NCBI GenBank assembly: GCA_963402885.1
Contig: OY727103.1
Coordinates: 2,420,501-2,484,500, forward strand
DNA length: 64,000 nucleotides
Reading direction: 5' to 3'
Source of the DNA: Antedon bifida
Lineage: Eukaryota; Echinodermata; Crinoidea; Comatulida; Antedonidae
Part shown: in pieces, positions 35,130 through 59,772 of the stretch
Layout of the letters: each line of letters begins with the position of its first letter
Position numbering within the stretch: position 1 is the stretch's first letter
Notes under the pieces: generated by a model
The model's database searches: none
What the model was told of the DNA's origin: nothing
The model's input: the letters and a program-made list of their open reading frames with translations, nothing else
Made by a program: the position numbers and the translations under genes

Positions 35130-36849
35130 TAACTGTATACACAGCTGCTAGTTCATAAAGCCATTCTCTTTATTTAAAGTGATACAGCTTAGTTGTGTGT
35201 ATGTACACATTTAATGAACCGTGGAATGTCGTCCATTTCATTGTTAATAAAATGTAGGTCGCATGTAAACTGTACTGTGTATGCTTTTACACTTTGATAG
35301 TAACGAGTAGTTTTTAGTGTCTACCAAAATTATCTTTAAAAAATGAAATGTTTTATGATGTGCTCATTATATCAAATATAAAATGATTTTTTAAATATCC
35401 GATTATGTAAATACTGTAGTGGAATTTTTAGTTTTTTTTAAATTAATATAAAACTATTCATTAATTTTTCTGATATTATGTTCCTATCTTAACAACCAAT
35501 TACAGTAAAAATATATCTATATTTGTCTAGATTTCATTAGTTCAGTAACCCTGTTGATGCTTGGTTCCCACTAGGGGTGTAACAAAAGTTTGAATAATGC
35601 ATCGCTTGTGATTGGTCAAATCGCTACTGTTGCATATACATCTCTGCATTGCGTCTCTAGTGTGAAACAAGCTTTAAAGATGCACGTTGCAGATGCCAAT
35701 CTACCATAGTTCACATAGGAATAGACGCATTGTGTTCACATACAAACTTTTTCTGTGGTGTTATGGACAAGTTTGTAACTAATGATTTCTAGTATGCGAA
35801 GTTTGTCACCGACACCTAACAAGAAACACACCAATTGTCACATGCATATAAACATAGACAATCTATATGTTATTTATAAATGTCGAAACTAATATGACAA
35901 ATTAAACATATCCAGAACTATAGATAAAATCTTGTTTGTTTTCGGTCCAACATGTAAGATACTGAAAATGCTACACATTGTATTAAGCTAATGCTTGTTG
36001 TGCTCTTAATATGTTTCTCTCTTTTAAATTTAAAAAAATATAATTCAGGAGCTAATGGATAGAGTTTTAAAGCATAATTTCTAATCAGAACAATTGAATT
36101 TAAACTGATAACATCTAAATTAAATTGTAATAATTTCAATTGTTTTATTATGTGTATGTAACTTATACTATTTAATTAAAAACGCTGTAGTGGAGAGAAA
36201 AAAGAAGTAAATTCCATATTATTCAGGAATTTATGCCGCTTTTTACGACGCCCATTTCTAGTGACATAAAAACCAAGTGGTATTTTACTACCTTTAATAA
36301 GGTTTTGAATTTCACCCATGCAGTGTGGTGCATGGTACTGCAAACTTCTGAATAGTCTTATGGGGCTATAATGACGACATCATTAGAATTAACATTAATT
36401 TGATACTCAATTATTACACAAAATTTATCGTATATATTAGTAATTTTATGCCATGCACTTGTAGTTATGGTGATTATGGAAATATTTTTTATCTAAAATG
36501 TATTGAGTTTGTAGATTGTGCCTACATTAGATCTGACATGGCATACATCATCATGGCAATATCATTAATCTGCCTCTAAACCATTCGCTTAGTATAAAAG
36601 CTTGTCTAATTTCCTACAGAATTCAAACTATAACAAGATAAATCTATAATTTGTAAGTTAATTTCAGAATTCATTAATTATTTTAAACACTAAATAAATA
36701 TCTTGTATCTATTTATGTACTATACACTCAAGATACCCCTACTATATCCTTTTATGATTCCTCGTATAGCGCTTTGTGAATGTATCTGCTGTTAGACACA
36801 CACAGATATCGGTTACACTTACTGTCACACTTTTTGCTGTTCTGTAATG

Positions 36850-36994
36850 GTCTGTCTACACTATCAAACTTTATGTGACAAAAATGTGATGTGCCCATAT
36901 ATGGACATGATGATGTCATACCACTACCATATTTGGGCACATCACTACCATATTTGGGCACATCATACTTTGTTGATAGTGCAGACAGAGCTTT
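36850..36994 (-). mobile_element. Foldback MITE family 1, copy 10
   Basis: Full copy between Rap1 and IFT122, with three CArG boxes (CCATATATGG once, CCATATTTGG twice, 21 bp apart). Confidence 0.9.
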
Positions 36995-37854
36995 AGTGAA
37001 TCTATTTGGCTGTTCTACACACATGTCTGTTTTGCCAGTTGTTTTGTAGTGCCTTTATCATTGTGATTATGATGTAATGATCAGTAAATGTTGATTACTA
37101 TTATTTATAATGTTTACTGTATAGTGTTCTTGCATGTGTATTGCATGTAGTTATTTACATTTCTCTGGTCACTTTTGTGAAAGCAGTTGAGTCTCTATAC
37201 TATACTAATTTAGGTGTAAACATACCTTTAAACTTAAGTTTTGACTAGTGGGTTTATATCGAAATTAGTAAGGTCATTTAAATTTGTAATGTTTTCTGTT
37301 CACAATTCATTGTAATTTACAGGAGCAAATATGTTTTTATCAACAACCAACTTCTTTAAAACTTCAAATAAACTTATATATGGTGATAGAAATAGATGTA
37401 GCTTAGATCTAAAAAAACAGTTAATTTGCAAATAAAAAAATAACAATTCTTTATACAGTATTAGTTTCTATTGCGTGTCTTTTGTACCTTCAAAATTATG
37501 AATAAATACAATGAATATTACGATAAATGGTTCATTTGATATTAAAAATTCTACATGATTTCTGGATGTAAGTATCAGCCTCTACATTTTCCTATTATAT
37601 TTGAATAAAATATGGTTTGATTAAGGAAAATATATTTTTTTATCCAATAAGAACGCAGACCGTGATGGTATAAATCATTCATATTCATATATATTATTAA
37701 TATTCATGAGGATTATTAACCGGAAACCAGGTCACAAAAAGGTCATGCACATACCATCAATACAAAATAAAATGGTGGTAAAGTTATCAACAGGCGACAA
37801 AAGGGTTTTATAAGATCACTTTTTACGAGTTATCAGAGTGTTATAGTTGTTATA
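36995..37854 (+). promoter_or_regulatory. IFT122 upstream region
   Basis: AT-rich sequence becoming more mixed after 37640. No TATA box can be chosen among the many AT stretches. A near-palindrome resembling an RFX X-box half (GTTTCCATGGC) lies just inside intron 1 at 37986-37996, not upstream. Confidence 0.35.
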
Positions 37855-49105
<11,251 letters not shown>

Positions 49106-49835
49106 ACCACATCAATGTGTGCGGAAGACGTGCAGAATGTATAAAGATTGAGTTACATTCCATCAACAAAACCTTGATATGATTGACTAGAATTGAATTG
49201 ATATCCTAAATATTTTATTTATATAGAGAGAGTTTGATCAGCTTTCTTACAGGCTGGGGAAGAGAGGCTAGCAGCGAAAGTTATAGTAAATAATCCTAAC
49301 TAGCCTAAATCATGACGATTTTTTATCCTTTTAAGGAAAAAAAGAACCCTCATATATAAAACCTTAGCTATGGGCTTGCAGGCCCCAATTTGCAACCTAA
49401 CAGGACCATCTTTCAACTTAACGGCACCTCTAGTAGTATTAATATAATTATAAATGATATTAATATAACGTTGTTCTACCAATTTAATTACAATTATATC
49501 AACATAGTTATAAAAGGTTCATAAGACCCATAACTAATTGGATATCTGTATTATTTTTTTCCCAATATTTGTTCAGTAAACATTCCATATATAAGTTGAA
49601 ATGTGTAAATAAAGTTTAAAAAAGGCAATTTTTACACAATGTAATTTTATTTATGCAAATTAAATAGTAAATATTCCAAATCCACATTTTAATGATTAAT
49701 AAAAATTGATTAAAAATGGGACGCAATGATAATTTTAATTTATATTTGACACAAGGATATCAAAATGCTATATTTAGACACAATGAAATGCATTTTATGT
49801 TAAATACCTCAAATAATATGAATTTGCAGGATTTT
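49106..49835 (+). other. IFT122 3' UTR and flank
   Basis: No coding frame. An AATAAA at 49608-49613 is the likely polyadenylation signal, giving a 3' UTR of about 0.5 kb. Confidence 0.5.
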
Positions 49836-50027
49836 TGACAAATTAAATTATGTGTATAGCGACCTCTATATTTTTGTCGTATGATTTTTGACAAAATAAA
49901 TTACGTGTATAGCGGCTTCCATTTTTGTCACAAACACCTAACTGGAAGCAACAGAACCAGGGAGGTGAGATACACAGGTTTGAAATCGATTAATTAGTCT
50001 ATCTACAGGAATACAACAGTATTTCAG
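49836..50027 (+). promoter_or_regulatory. Putative promoter and noncoding exon of the secreted FN3-like gene
   Basis: Two copies (49836-49878, 49889-49930) of an element with inverted edges, TGACAAA...TTTTGTC, around a core GTGTATAGCG. About 60 bp later comes ACACAGGTTTGAAATCGAT and a donor-like TTTCAG|GTATTT at 50027/50028. The whole arrangement recurs at 54.80-55.02 kb. The first coding exon has an acceptor upstream of its ATG, so a 5' exon is expected here. Confidence 0.5.
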
Positions 50028-50280
50028 GTATTTCAATATTTTATCTTGTTTGAAAATATGTTTTTTTTTAAATTTAATAATGGCTTAATCATCAGTTTGT
50101 TTTATATAATTGACCATTTATAAAGAACTATTGAAAGGGTAGATAAAATTACTGTATGTTATACACACTATAATTTATAATATTAATAGGCCTATTAAAA
50201 CAGTGCCAATCCCAAGTAAAATAAAAAAATACAAAGAAGTGACATTGTATTTTAAATGAATCTCAAATTTGAAAAAGGAA

Positions 50281-50640
50281 GTTAAAGATGTATTGTCTCC
50301 CAAAAACATGAAAAGTAAAGAATAATTAAATCAGACTTTGAATAGATTATTTTGTAGTTTTAATAAAGTTAATCACTTCAAATGAAAAAAAAAAACAGAA
50401 AAAATTAATGTTTTCACTTATAAAATGACAAAATAAATGGTTAAATTCAATCAAAAACCTATTGACTGGCAGCCAATTTAACTATTTTTTGCTTTAAATT
50501 ATTATTACATTATTTTTTGCCGATCCAAATTGTGGAATCCAAAAGTGAATATTACTATTAGGTGACATTATAATGGCATATTCAACAAACAAAATGTTAA
50601 GAAAGATTTTTTCAGGGGGACAATACGTCACGTCTTTAAC
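50281..50640 (+). mobile_element. TIR element family 2, complete short copy (360 bp)
   Basis: Ends are GTTAAAGATGTATTGTC and, inverted at the right, GACAATACGTCACGTCTTTAAC, which carries a small insertion. The interior shares GACAAAATAAA and GCCGATCCAAATT with the copies at 11.1 and 51.9 kb. There is no coding capacity. Confidence 0.8.
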
Positions 50641-51029
50641 TTTGTGTATTGTTTGAATTTTATTTAGAGCAGGGAATTGTGGTACCTCTCATGTAACAAT
50701 CATAAGTGCATTAAACTAGTGTCTTTAGGATCTATTTCTATTAGATATTAAATAACATTAACTATACAATAATTTATAATGGAAATGATCATATAATTTA
50801 TGTTAATTATGTTGATTGTCTTGGTTGCATTATGTATTCATTTCTATTAATAAATTAAACAATCTGATAATGTTTTTAAATAATTTATTTGAATACGGAG
50901 TTAAGTATATAATGCAATTTCAATATCATAGTACTGTAGAGGTAATTGAATTAATCATGAATAATAAACTGATGATTATCTTTTTTTTTCAGGATTTAGT
51001 GGTTTTGTCAGGTGATCTGTCTTGTGAAG

Positions 51030-53202
51030 ATGGATGGATGGTGTGTTCTAGTACTTTTAATTGCATCAGTGTGTTTCACATTGGGAGCAGGTAAATTAGT
51101 AGTAAATAAATTAGTGTCAATAATGAAGGCCTGTTTGTAATTCCATAGAGCCAGGCAATAAAGGCTAGAGGGGGAGGGGGTTGGGATTATACCAACATTT
51201 TTACTACTGCAATGATTTTTTTCATCATTAAATGTGTAGTTCAGTAGTAAATTAATTAACACATTTTTCACAGGTACGCCAACAAGACTACAAAAATGAT
51301 CTCAACTAATATTAGAGTAATATACTTTAAATTAATTATTTTAGTTTGACTTACCTAAGAAGAATTATAATCACATAGATTTGAAGTAAACTAAAAAAGT
51401 CTAGACTTGTGAGGCTCCACTCAACACTTGCTGATACAAATATTAAATGTATCATCCTGTTGTTTCAGTGCCTGCTGCTTCCTTGGGCTTGAATCTAAGC
51501 TTGGTGGTCTTGAGGTATGAACGCTACAGTAGGTTAGATTAGGATCTTGAGCCCACCCAAGAATGACTTTGACTGACTTTTAAAGTACAATTATGTTAGA
51601 GTAGGCCTAGCACTTGTACACGACCCCTGAAATTTTAAGTATGGGAATATCACCCAAAATAATTTTTTAGTACTGGTATTTTTGTCCTGCTTTGATCACG
51701 AGAGCTCATCATTTCAAACGTTGACTGTGTTAATATTTTTTCCCCTCTTTTTTAGCACAGCACCACCCAGTTTTGAAATTGAACCCGTTGCCGGTTCCTA
51801 TTACTGTATTATTTTTGATGGCAATTTTGAAGGTATGTACAATACGTGTCAACACAAAAAATGATTTCACTTATAAAAGACAAAATAAACTGTTGAATTC
51901 AACCAGTTTTCCTTTAAATTATAATTTTTTTTCAGGTAAATAACCTTTTTTCGATCCAATTTTTGGTGAAAACTACTTTGCGACATTAAAATGGTATATT
52001 CAATTTTTTTTTTCAGAGGAACAATATATGACTAACTATAATATACAAATTGTCATGAATGTATGTTGAAAAAACAAATAAAAAACAACTGACAGACATT
52101 ACTTTAGAAGACAGTTAGACATTCTGAACTTTATTTCCTTTTGGAATCACACAGTGGATCACAAACCTTTTTTTGCTACTTAGTTGCATCAAATTTATAA
52201 AAATAGTTTTGTACTGTTTTAGGACCACATTTGTTTACAATTATGTCGATCCTATATGTGATATTATTAGAAAATATACACTTAGCTATCAGATGCTAAT
52301 TAGATTTATCTATCATTTAAACCCATCTCTTAGCTTCTTTTGAGCAGTGGCAAAAAACTTAAAAAGTAAAAGTAAATAATAAGACTGAATATATTTTAAT
52401 TGAATAGAAACAACAACTAGATAACATTCTATCTATGAGTGTTTCAATTGGTAATTTCTGCATTGAAGGTGTATTACACAAGTTAGAAATCTTTGTGTAA
52501 TTCTAGATTCTAATCTGACAATGATTTCTGTTTTCATATATTATGATTATATTCATCTATTTGTTTGTTTTAGGACTACCATGTGCTCCAGTATCAGGAT
52601 TTGTAAAAGTCAATGCATCACCAACATCAGCATGGGTAACCTTTGACCCTGTTATGTTTGAATCTGTACAAGGAAAGTTTTCCTATAAGGTATGTATTAA
52701 TTTTGTTAACAATGTTAATTCAATGGTAATTTTTGTACAGTTTGTATACTAATGATGGTTTTTATTTGCACAGATATATTTCACTTCATTACAAGTACTT
52801 GTCCTCAAATATTTTGAGTGCATGAATCCACCCTGCAAGCTTTACGACCTTGATCCGTCGACATATTACCAGCTTCAAGTTGTTGTCGCTAACAGTAGTA
52901 ACCAAAATGTTGCACAAAGCTCAGCAATTAGATTCAGTACCCCTGAAGGCCGTAAGTATTCTCACCACTGTTTCAACAAGGAAGAAGAGCTTCCTGAACT
53001 GGATATCGCTTCAGGCGAAGTGGATGATTATGGCATAATCATCCAGACCTTGAAACACCGATCCTCCTCATGGATATCCCTCGAGCTTGACCCACCGATC
53101 CTGGATATCTCTCCTGTCGACGTAATAGAGTTTGACACAACATCCCTGGATATTGCTTCAGGCGATGCAGAAAACAAAGGCAAGAGTGGAACAATTAATT
53201 AA
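51030..53202 (+). CDS. Small secreted protein with a fibronectin-III-like segment, 225 aa
   Basis: Coding exons: 51030-51090, 51761-51832, 52574-52689, 52774-53202; all borders are GT-AG and phases join. Residues 1-20 (MDGWCVLVLLIASVCFTLGA) form a typical signal peptide. The middle (GLPCAPVSGFVKVNASPTSAWVTFDP ... YDLDPSTYYQLQVVVAN ... IRFSTPEG, written with gaps) has the strand pattern of a fibronectin type III domain, with cysteines that could form disulphides. The tail is acidic with the repeated motif LDIASG. The function is not recognised. A strong donor-like GGCC|GTAAGT follows STPEG at about 52950, so a shorter last exon and a longer or alternative protein are possible. The presumed 5' exon is at about 50.0 kb. 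Confidence 0.65.
51860..52043 (+). mobile_element. TIR element family 2, left-truncated copy
   Basis: Shares TTTCACTTATAAAA, GACAAAATAAAC and CGATCCAATTTTTGGTG with the other family-2 copies and ends in a degraded GGAACAATATATGACTAAC. It lies in intron 2 of the secreted gene. Confidence 0.65.
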
Positions 53203-53689
53203 ATTCTGTTATGTAAAGAAAAACCTTGGATATCATGAAAATTCCCTGTATCTCTTGTCTGTTTAAAGTTTATTGAATTGAAAATTGAATTGAATTGACA
53301 CGTGACACAGAGCTACAAATTTGAATTGAGGGAAGATGTCCTATCACTGATCATTCAATATTATATTCAAAAACTTGAACTTTGAACTTTATATATAATT
53401 TTTTATCCCAAAGTTTATATCACTTTTTAACAGTAGCGTTACCAGATAGATATTTTAAATTATTTATGTATATCAATCAATCAATTTCTTTTATTTCGAA
53501 AATTTCATCCATATCAACAAACGTACAAACAGAAAGAGAAAAAAGAAAATTCGCTTAAGCTTAAATATATGGGACACTTCTTCATCTACAATACATTTTT
53601 TAGTTATGGAGCATAAGTTTGCAAACACAAGCAACAACAATATTACAACTATTCAACATACGTTGCATGAAACCATAGATAGATTTTCG
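53203..53689. other. 3' flank of the secreted gene, no gene seen
   Basis: Contains ATTGAATTGAATTG and CAATCAATCAATTTC strings of the kind found at the 3' ends of LINE-type retroposons, on either strand. No coding remains are recognised. Confidence 0.4.
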
Positions 53690-53950
53690 CATATACTCTT
53701 TATTATATATTTATAACATTTATGAATATTGTATTTGTAAACAAGTCCAATCACTTTTTAATAATAGCGTTAACAGATTGATATCTTTAATTATTTATGT
53801 ATATATTTATGGTATAATATTTATGAACATTGTATTTGTAAACAAGTCCATATCACTTTTTAATAATAGCGTTAACAGATTGATATCTTTAGTTATTTAT
53901 GTATATATTTATGGTATAACAATTATGAATATTGTTTTGTAAACATAGTT
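53690..53950. repeat. About 101 bp tandem repeat, roughly 2.5 copies
   Basis: The block GTATTTGTAAACAAGTCC, then CACTTTTTAATAATAGCG and TTATTTATGTATATATTTAT, recurs at 53731, 53832 and (partly) 53931. A diverged single copy lies at 53408-53475. Confidence 0.85.
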
Positions 53951-54799
53951 GTTTTTGTTTTATATATTTCAAATGTAATACAGAATTGTACGGAAAAGAA
54001 ATTCCGAATTTGATTGAGCGGCACATTATTCTCTTTTAGGGATTAAGCCCTCTTTCAATTCTTTAATTTAAAAACAAAAACTCATCATTTGTAATGTTTT
54101 GTCATTTGTTTTACAGAAATTAAAAGAAAATAAATGTTTTAAATTGAAAAGTTGGACTGCTTAAATTGTAGTTGTATGATTTAAATGTGTAATATGTATT
54201 TTGCATGATGAAATAGCAAACAAGTAATCAACCAATAGTGTGCTAGTCAACAAGGCCCTTCACACACAAACAAAACGGTAAAAAATGTAATAATTTTGTT
54301 AAAATTATTGCGCATTTGGTATGAATTGAGTAAAACTAGTTAACATCAGTTCCATTTCGACATGACAGAATTTGAAAGGCAGGAAGCCTCATATGAGACT
54401 TGGACATAAATAATATAGGTAAACTTTATTTGTCAAAAATGCAACATTTTTGAAAATTGTTTTCCTTGGCAAGATAAGACATTTAACATACTTGTATAAC
54501 ACAATAAAAATACTAAGTAAGAAATATAAGAAAGACATTTAAAATACTTATTTAATTCAATTTCAATTCAATTTATTTAAAAAAGCCTCTAGAAAAGGAA
54601 AGATACAAACTTATAAAATACAATAAAAATATACATGTGTTTCCCATTGGTGAGTTTTGTATTTGCTGTTTGATGATGGTGTGAAAAAGTTAAATAAATT
54701 TCTATTCTTTAATACGAATATGTTTATTCATCAAATCAAAAGACAATGACAATGCATTTCTTAATGTTAAATACTTGTTATATAAAATCCCAGGGTTTG

Positions 54800-55016
54800 T
54801 GACAAAATAAATTATGTGTATAGCGACCTCTATTTTTGTCGTGTGGATTTCTTCTCTGATAAATTAAATAATGTATATAGCGACCTCTATTTTTGTTATA
54901 GTGACCACACTTTTGAGAGCAGACGAGAGACAGAATACACAGGTTTTGAAATTGATCAATTTGTTTTATTCTGAATGTCTTAAAAACAGGAATACGCTCA
55001 GTTTACAACATTTCAG
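54800..55016 (+). promoter_or_regulatory. Second copy of the secreted-gene promoter/5' exon
   Basis: Two GTGTATAGCGACCTC-type elements with TGACAAA...TTTTGTC edges (54800-54840 and about 54857-54898). They are followed by ACACAGGTTTTGAAATTGAT and TTTCAG|GTATTT at 55016/55017, matching 49.84-50.03 kb in order and spacing. No paralogous coding exon was found downstream, so it may drive a gene beyond the window or be an orphan duplicate. Confidence 0.5.
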
Positions 55017-56459
55017 GTATTTTAATTAATCTTATTGTATCTAAAAAGTATGTTAAAGCTTTGCAAATATTTAGTTTTTATCCATATCCATCAATTCTCC
55101 GACAAACAGAGAGAGCTAGGGCCTAGCCTCATGTCAACCGGGGTAAGGCGTGTGTTTATCTTCACACCCCAGCCAGTCAAGGCTGTTCTCTCCCCTGTGG
55201 TTTCAAATTCTTGTGATGACTGGCTTAACAATGGGTTTGCATATGGCTGAATAAGAATGTTCAAAACCATGTTTTTTTGTTGGTTAATAACAAATAGCTC
55301 AATAATCAGCTATTTGACTTAGGCCTAGGTATGTCTGAAATTAAAGAAAGAAAATTTTGGTAAAATGAAATTAAATGATTATGTATTGTAATGCATGTTA
55401 CACAGTGAAAATAATTGGTAGGATTCAATGTACAGGTAAACTAATACAGTAGTTAGGAAGCCAGAACATTAGTTTTTTAAATTGCTTTAAATGTGGCTAA
55501 AAGAACTTTGTGGAAAGTTAATTTAAACACGTTTTGCACTTTCAATTTATTTTGTCATGGTAGATTAAACCTGTTTATTAATGAAGCATTTTATTGTAAT
55601 GCATATCATGCAATATTCCTACTGTATGTATGTGCATTACTCAGGGTAGACAACATTTAAACTACAGCGCTACTACTAGTAGAAAAGATTTACACCTCTT
55701 CTCGTTCCTTCAAACCACCAGGTTAATTCAACAATTTGTAAATTGAAAGCCCTACCCACAGCCCAATTACATTGCTATGTCCCTTTGAACTAATGTTTTT
55801 CTCCGACTGCAAGATGTTTTTTAGTTTCTGCACCATAAGCCATGAAGCAAATACTGCAATGCATTATCTTGTGCTGCCCATCATTAACATTAACACCTAG
55901 TGTATTGCGCAAAAAGAACATCGAGATAAACAACATTGCAATTACAAGATTCATTTCGAAACTTTAATTACATCAGATTTCCGTGGCAAAGAACTAAAGA
56001 TCCTTCGAGAGCATTATCATATTAACGCTAATGTTCCATGACCTCTATACATTTAGGCCACCGTATTGTTATGCAATAATTAAAAGGCGTTGTTTTGACG
56101 TTACCGGGTCAGTGGTCATCTGTCCGTCTTCTAATTAATTGTTATCGAGTGACATCAGTTAAACAAATGTCAGTTTGCTTTCCTTAATTGCTAATAATTT
56201 TTTGCTATTTCATGCTTTATATTTAATTGGATCAATCATTATTCAAATACATTTTTTTTAATGTTTAAGTTGTATTTGTAGGGTTCTAGGGAGAGCCGAG
56301 AAATAATTTTTTGTAGGCAATTGATAATATATCATGGATGTCTGTGTAGAGAATTGATTAAAACATTTACAGTTAGAACCAATTCTTTCTTTTTGGTAAC
56401 AGTCTGAGTATTATAGCATAGGCTTACATCAGCTTGTACCATACGCTGTACTGTAGCCT
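55017..56459. other. No gene seen
   Basis: AT-rich, except for a GC-richer patch at about 55100-55240 with a short open frame (STGVRRVFIF...) that resembles no known family. It may be an element remnant. Confidence 0.35.
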
Positions 56460-56880
56460 ACAAACCATTGAGATACAGTTATGAATGGTACGAATTAGAT
56501 TATTGTACAGATAGATATTAATTACTGTACAACCATTGAGATACTGTACAGTTATACCAGAAGAAGAGTACTCGTATAGTGACTTGTCACTTTTCTACAA
56601 TCCGCCAGACTGGTGTTAGTTTTCTTGTGTTTGTATTTTTTATTGTATTATAATTTATATGTTTTATATGTCTTCTGGAAAATAAATGAATTGAATTGAA
56701 AATAGATATTAATTACTGTATAACCATTGAGATACTGTACAGTTATCAATGGTACAAATTAGATTATTGTACAGATAGATATAGATATTAAGTACTATAC
56801 AACCATTGAGATACAGATGAGTGGTACAAATTAGATTATTATACAGGATTGGTATAACCATTGATATAGGACTCAGTAGT
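56460..56880. repeat. Tandem repeat of about 70-80 bp, interrupted
   Basis: Blocks ACCATTGAGATAC, AATGGTACAAATTAGATT and TACAGATAGATATTAATTAC recur three to four times. An unrelated segment of about 130 bp ending AATAAATGAATTGAATTGAA interrupts the array at about 56570-56700, like a retroposon 3' tail. Confidence 0.75.
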
Positions 56881-59619
56881 GAACAGACTACTGCATTGCA
56901 GTACATAGGCTACCCAGTATGTATTTATGCAATATGAGGGTCGTCTATTCATTTCTATTGATTTAGCACAAAAATCAATAGTTGAACACTGTTATCATTT
57001 TATTCTCATAGGTCATAGTATCACAATGCGTCTGATAGTATGATAGATATCTACAGTCAATTGAACTGCTCAAATTGTGAGGTGTTGTAATACATAATTG
57101 TACCGCCAGTGATAGTTGGAATAGTCTATCAGCCAACATTGTAAATTGTTTAAGTTTGACTTATGTTTAAAGTTCAAACAAAATCTCTATTATAACCTGT
57201 AAAGTTTAATTAAATAGAATAAAATATTATTGTTAATACATGTAATTTTATCACAATTGAAGTGGTTGGTTTTGACCAAAGCTATATGGTCTTATTTTAT
57301 GAATTCAACAACAAAAAGGTGACCCTGGTATTGGTATTGTATTAAAACACTGTCAGTGTCAATAAAAACACTGAAAACTGTACTGATAGTAGTGTACTGT
57401 CTAAAAATACTGACTTCTTATTCAAAAACCAACACTTATAAGTTAACAATGATATTAATATTTTATCAGTCTAATGTATACTGAGCTCTCCTAGTCATTG
57501 TACCTTTAACATAGCTAGAATGGAATTAACGTTGGCTTTTATTATTAATGAAATCTACAATGATGCAATGACATGTTTATTACATTGCCACTGAATATGA
57601 CTTGTGACTATTTAAACTTAGCTATAGACACTAAGTCCTCTAGCCTGTAATATATAATACCGATGCATACAGTCGGTTGCTAATCCTCCACAAATGCTGT
57701 CGATTTATGGTTGGTTTGCGTTATATCATACAGTAGTTAAGCACGGCTTATCGCCATAAAACATGGGCTTTCAGTTTATAGAGCTAGGCTAACACTATAT
57801 CAGCATTTATTCTACTGAATGATGAGAGGTGTGCATATACTTTTCCCTGGATAAATAGATATGTGACATATATATATCATTAATTAACCTTTGACCTTTA
57901 ACCTTTGAATGTATATTAATACCATCTAATTGTAATTGTATAATTATCTTCTTATCATAGCTTGTACTGTATTTTATACAGTAAGGTTTAGTAAAGTATA
58001 GTATAGTATAGTAATTAGAAAAAACTAAATATTTAAAAATTCAATTAAATCTGAACTCCAAACACATTGCATGGATATGACCAGTTGTAGTATTATAGTA
58101 TTCCTTGTTTTAGCATGAAAGATAAAATCCTGCAGAAGGACCTGGTTCGTGATGGAAAAAACCTTAGAAATGGTAAAATCTTTGTTTTACCATCTCCCCA
58201 CCTCAACCATTTCCCTACTACCATATTAACTGATCTTTGTGACAGTGAGTAACTGTAGATACAGACGTTAAAATCTATAACGTGAATTAAAATTTAAATA
58301 TTCAAATTAAGGACCGTTATCTGGAGTACCTGTACACAATGATAGAGTTGTCTCTCTTGTTCACAGACTACTTTAAACTGTTTTCTATTGTCCCACTTGT
58401 TCATAGACTCCTTAACTGTTTTTTTTATTGTGTAAGACACAAGGTGTTGTAGACTCTTATTGTCATGACCACATTGCTTAAGAGGTTTAAAGCCCAATTC
58501 ACTGCATACTCTTTTGTTGTAGTAACAATATATCCACCTTGTTGTAGTCAGGGACATTTGTATTGCTTAAGACTATTTAGAAAGGTCTATAGTAATATTT
58601 AAGTTTGTAGTGTTGTTGACGAACAAGAATAAACCATGTCCCTGTGTTGATCAAAAGTACTCAACTACTACTACTACAGTAATATCTGTACTTAGCATTT
58701 TGAAATTTAAAATAAATTGTTCTAATCAGGGAGGTATTATTTTATACCTCCCTGTTCTAATCAAATAAAGTGAATAAGATTTTTCTTCTTTTCCCGTGAA
58801 AAGCTGTAATAATTCATTTCTGACAGGTATACGAATTACCCTTCAAAGTTACAGTAGTTGGTAATTACTGTACTTAGCTTAGAAAAAGGTTATTGAAATC
58901 TGTCATGGGCTGTCAGTTGTACTGAGCAAGTGAGTGTAAAATCACTACAGATAAAAGCATTGCATACAAGCCATGCAATGCTGTGGTGTAGGTGGATAAT
59001 TCAATAGAATAATGAAGCCATGCTTGGAACAACAACAATTTGCTACCATTGGCATGCAGTACCACATTTTCACAAGTTCTCCCATTCTCTCTACATCCCA
59101 AAAAGTTTAAATACTGTATTTGCAGTCGATAATATGTATTTGAAATATATACCTCCCCCCCCCCCTTCCCCTTAATCCTCTGTATTAGCCCATCTTTGTT
59201 AATACCGAAAGGATGTATGTTTTAAATACTATCTTGTCATTCATGAGACTGTATAACCGCTCTATACTAGCAGCGTAATCTATCACTTCCTATGTGAAAT
59301 CCTTTATTGCTTATGATGCTCGTAAATCATATTCTCTAAGACAGAAACAATGAATAAAATAACAATAACAAATTTGCTTATTTCATCTGAAAATGGTTTA
59401 TTGCAAAATACATTTTGTATAAAAAAATAATAACTGTATGATTCATGAGTTTGACAATGAAGTCACCTCGTGGTCAGATGAAAAGTGAGGAGAGGGGGAG
59501 GATGAAGGTGACAGAGATGTGATTGAAGATATGCCAACTTGCAGTGAAAACGTCAAAAATCTCGGCTTACATTACAACATAGACATCATTTATAATTGAT
59601 AGGCCTTTCATGGATGCTT
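56881..59619. other. No convincing gene; one weak exon candidate
   Basis: AT-rich. At 58114-58244 an open frame beginning with ATG (MKDKILQKDLVRDGKN...) sits between an acceptor-like TTGTTTTAG and a donor-like GACA|GTGAGT, but no family is recognised. A C run lies at about 59154-59172, and at 58728-58752 is a GGGAGGTA/TACCTCCC hairpin. Confidence 0.3.
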
Positions 59620-59772
59620 AAGATCTGTCTACACTATCAAACTTAATCTGTGATGTGTCCATATGGACATGATGATGTCATACCACTACCATATTTAAGC
59701 ATATCACTACCATATTTAGGCACATCACACTTTTTTTTGTCAAACTAGTTTGATAGTGTAGACAGAGCTTTA
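59620..59772 (-). mobile_element. Foldback MITE family 1, copy 19
   Basis: Full copy with both ends. Its boxes are diverged (CCATATTTAAG, CCATATTTAGG, CCATATGG); the right end is nearly perfect. Confidence 0.85.

Larger units (their letters stand above)
34069..36849 (+). other. Rap1 3' UTR and flank
   Basis: No coding frame. Several AATAAA words (near 34455 and 35246) could end the transcript. It contains a strong hairpin at 34887-34921 and a 46 bp-period duplication at 35054-35129 (ACCTGTGATTACATTGGTGG...). Confidence 0.5.

Noticed and set aside
58114-58244. A definite exon of a new gene
   Set aside because: Splice-like borders are present but there is no similarity and no joining exon, so it is kept only as a weak candidate.
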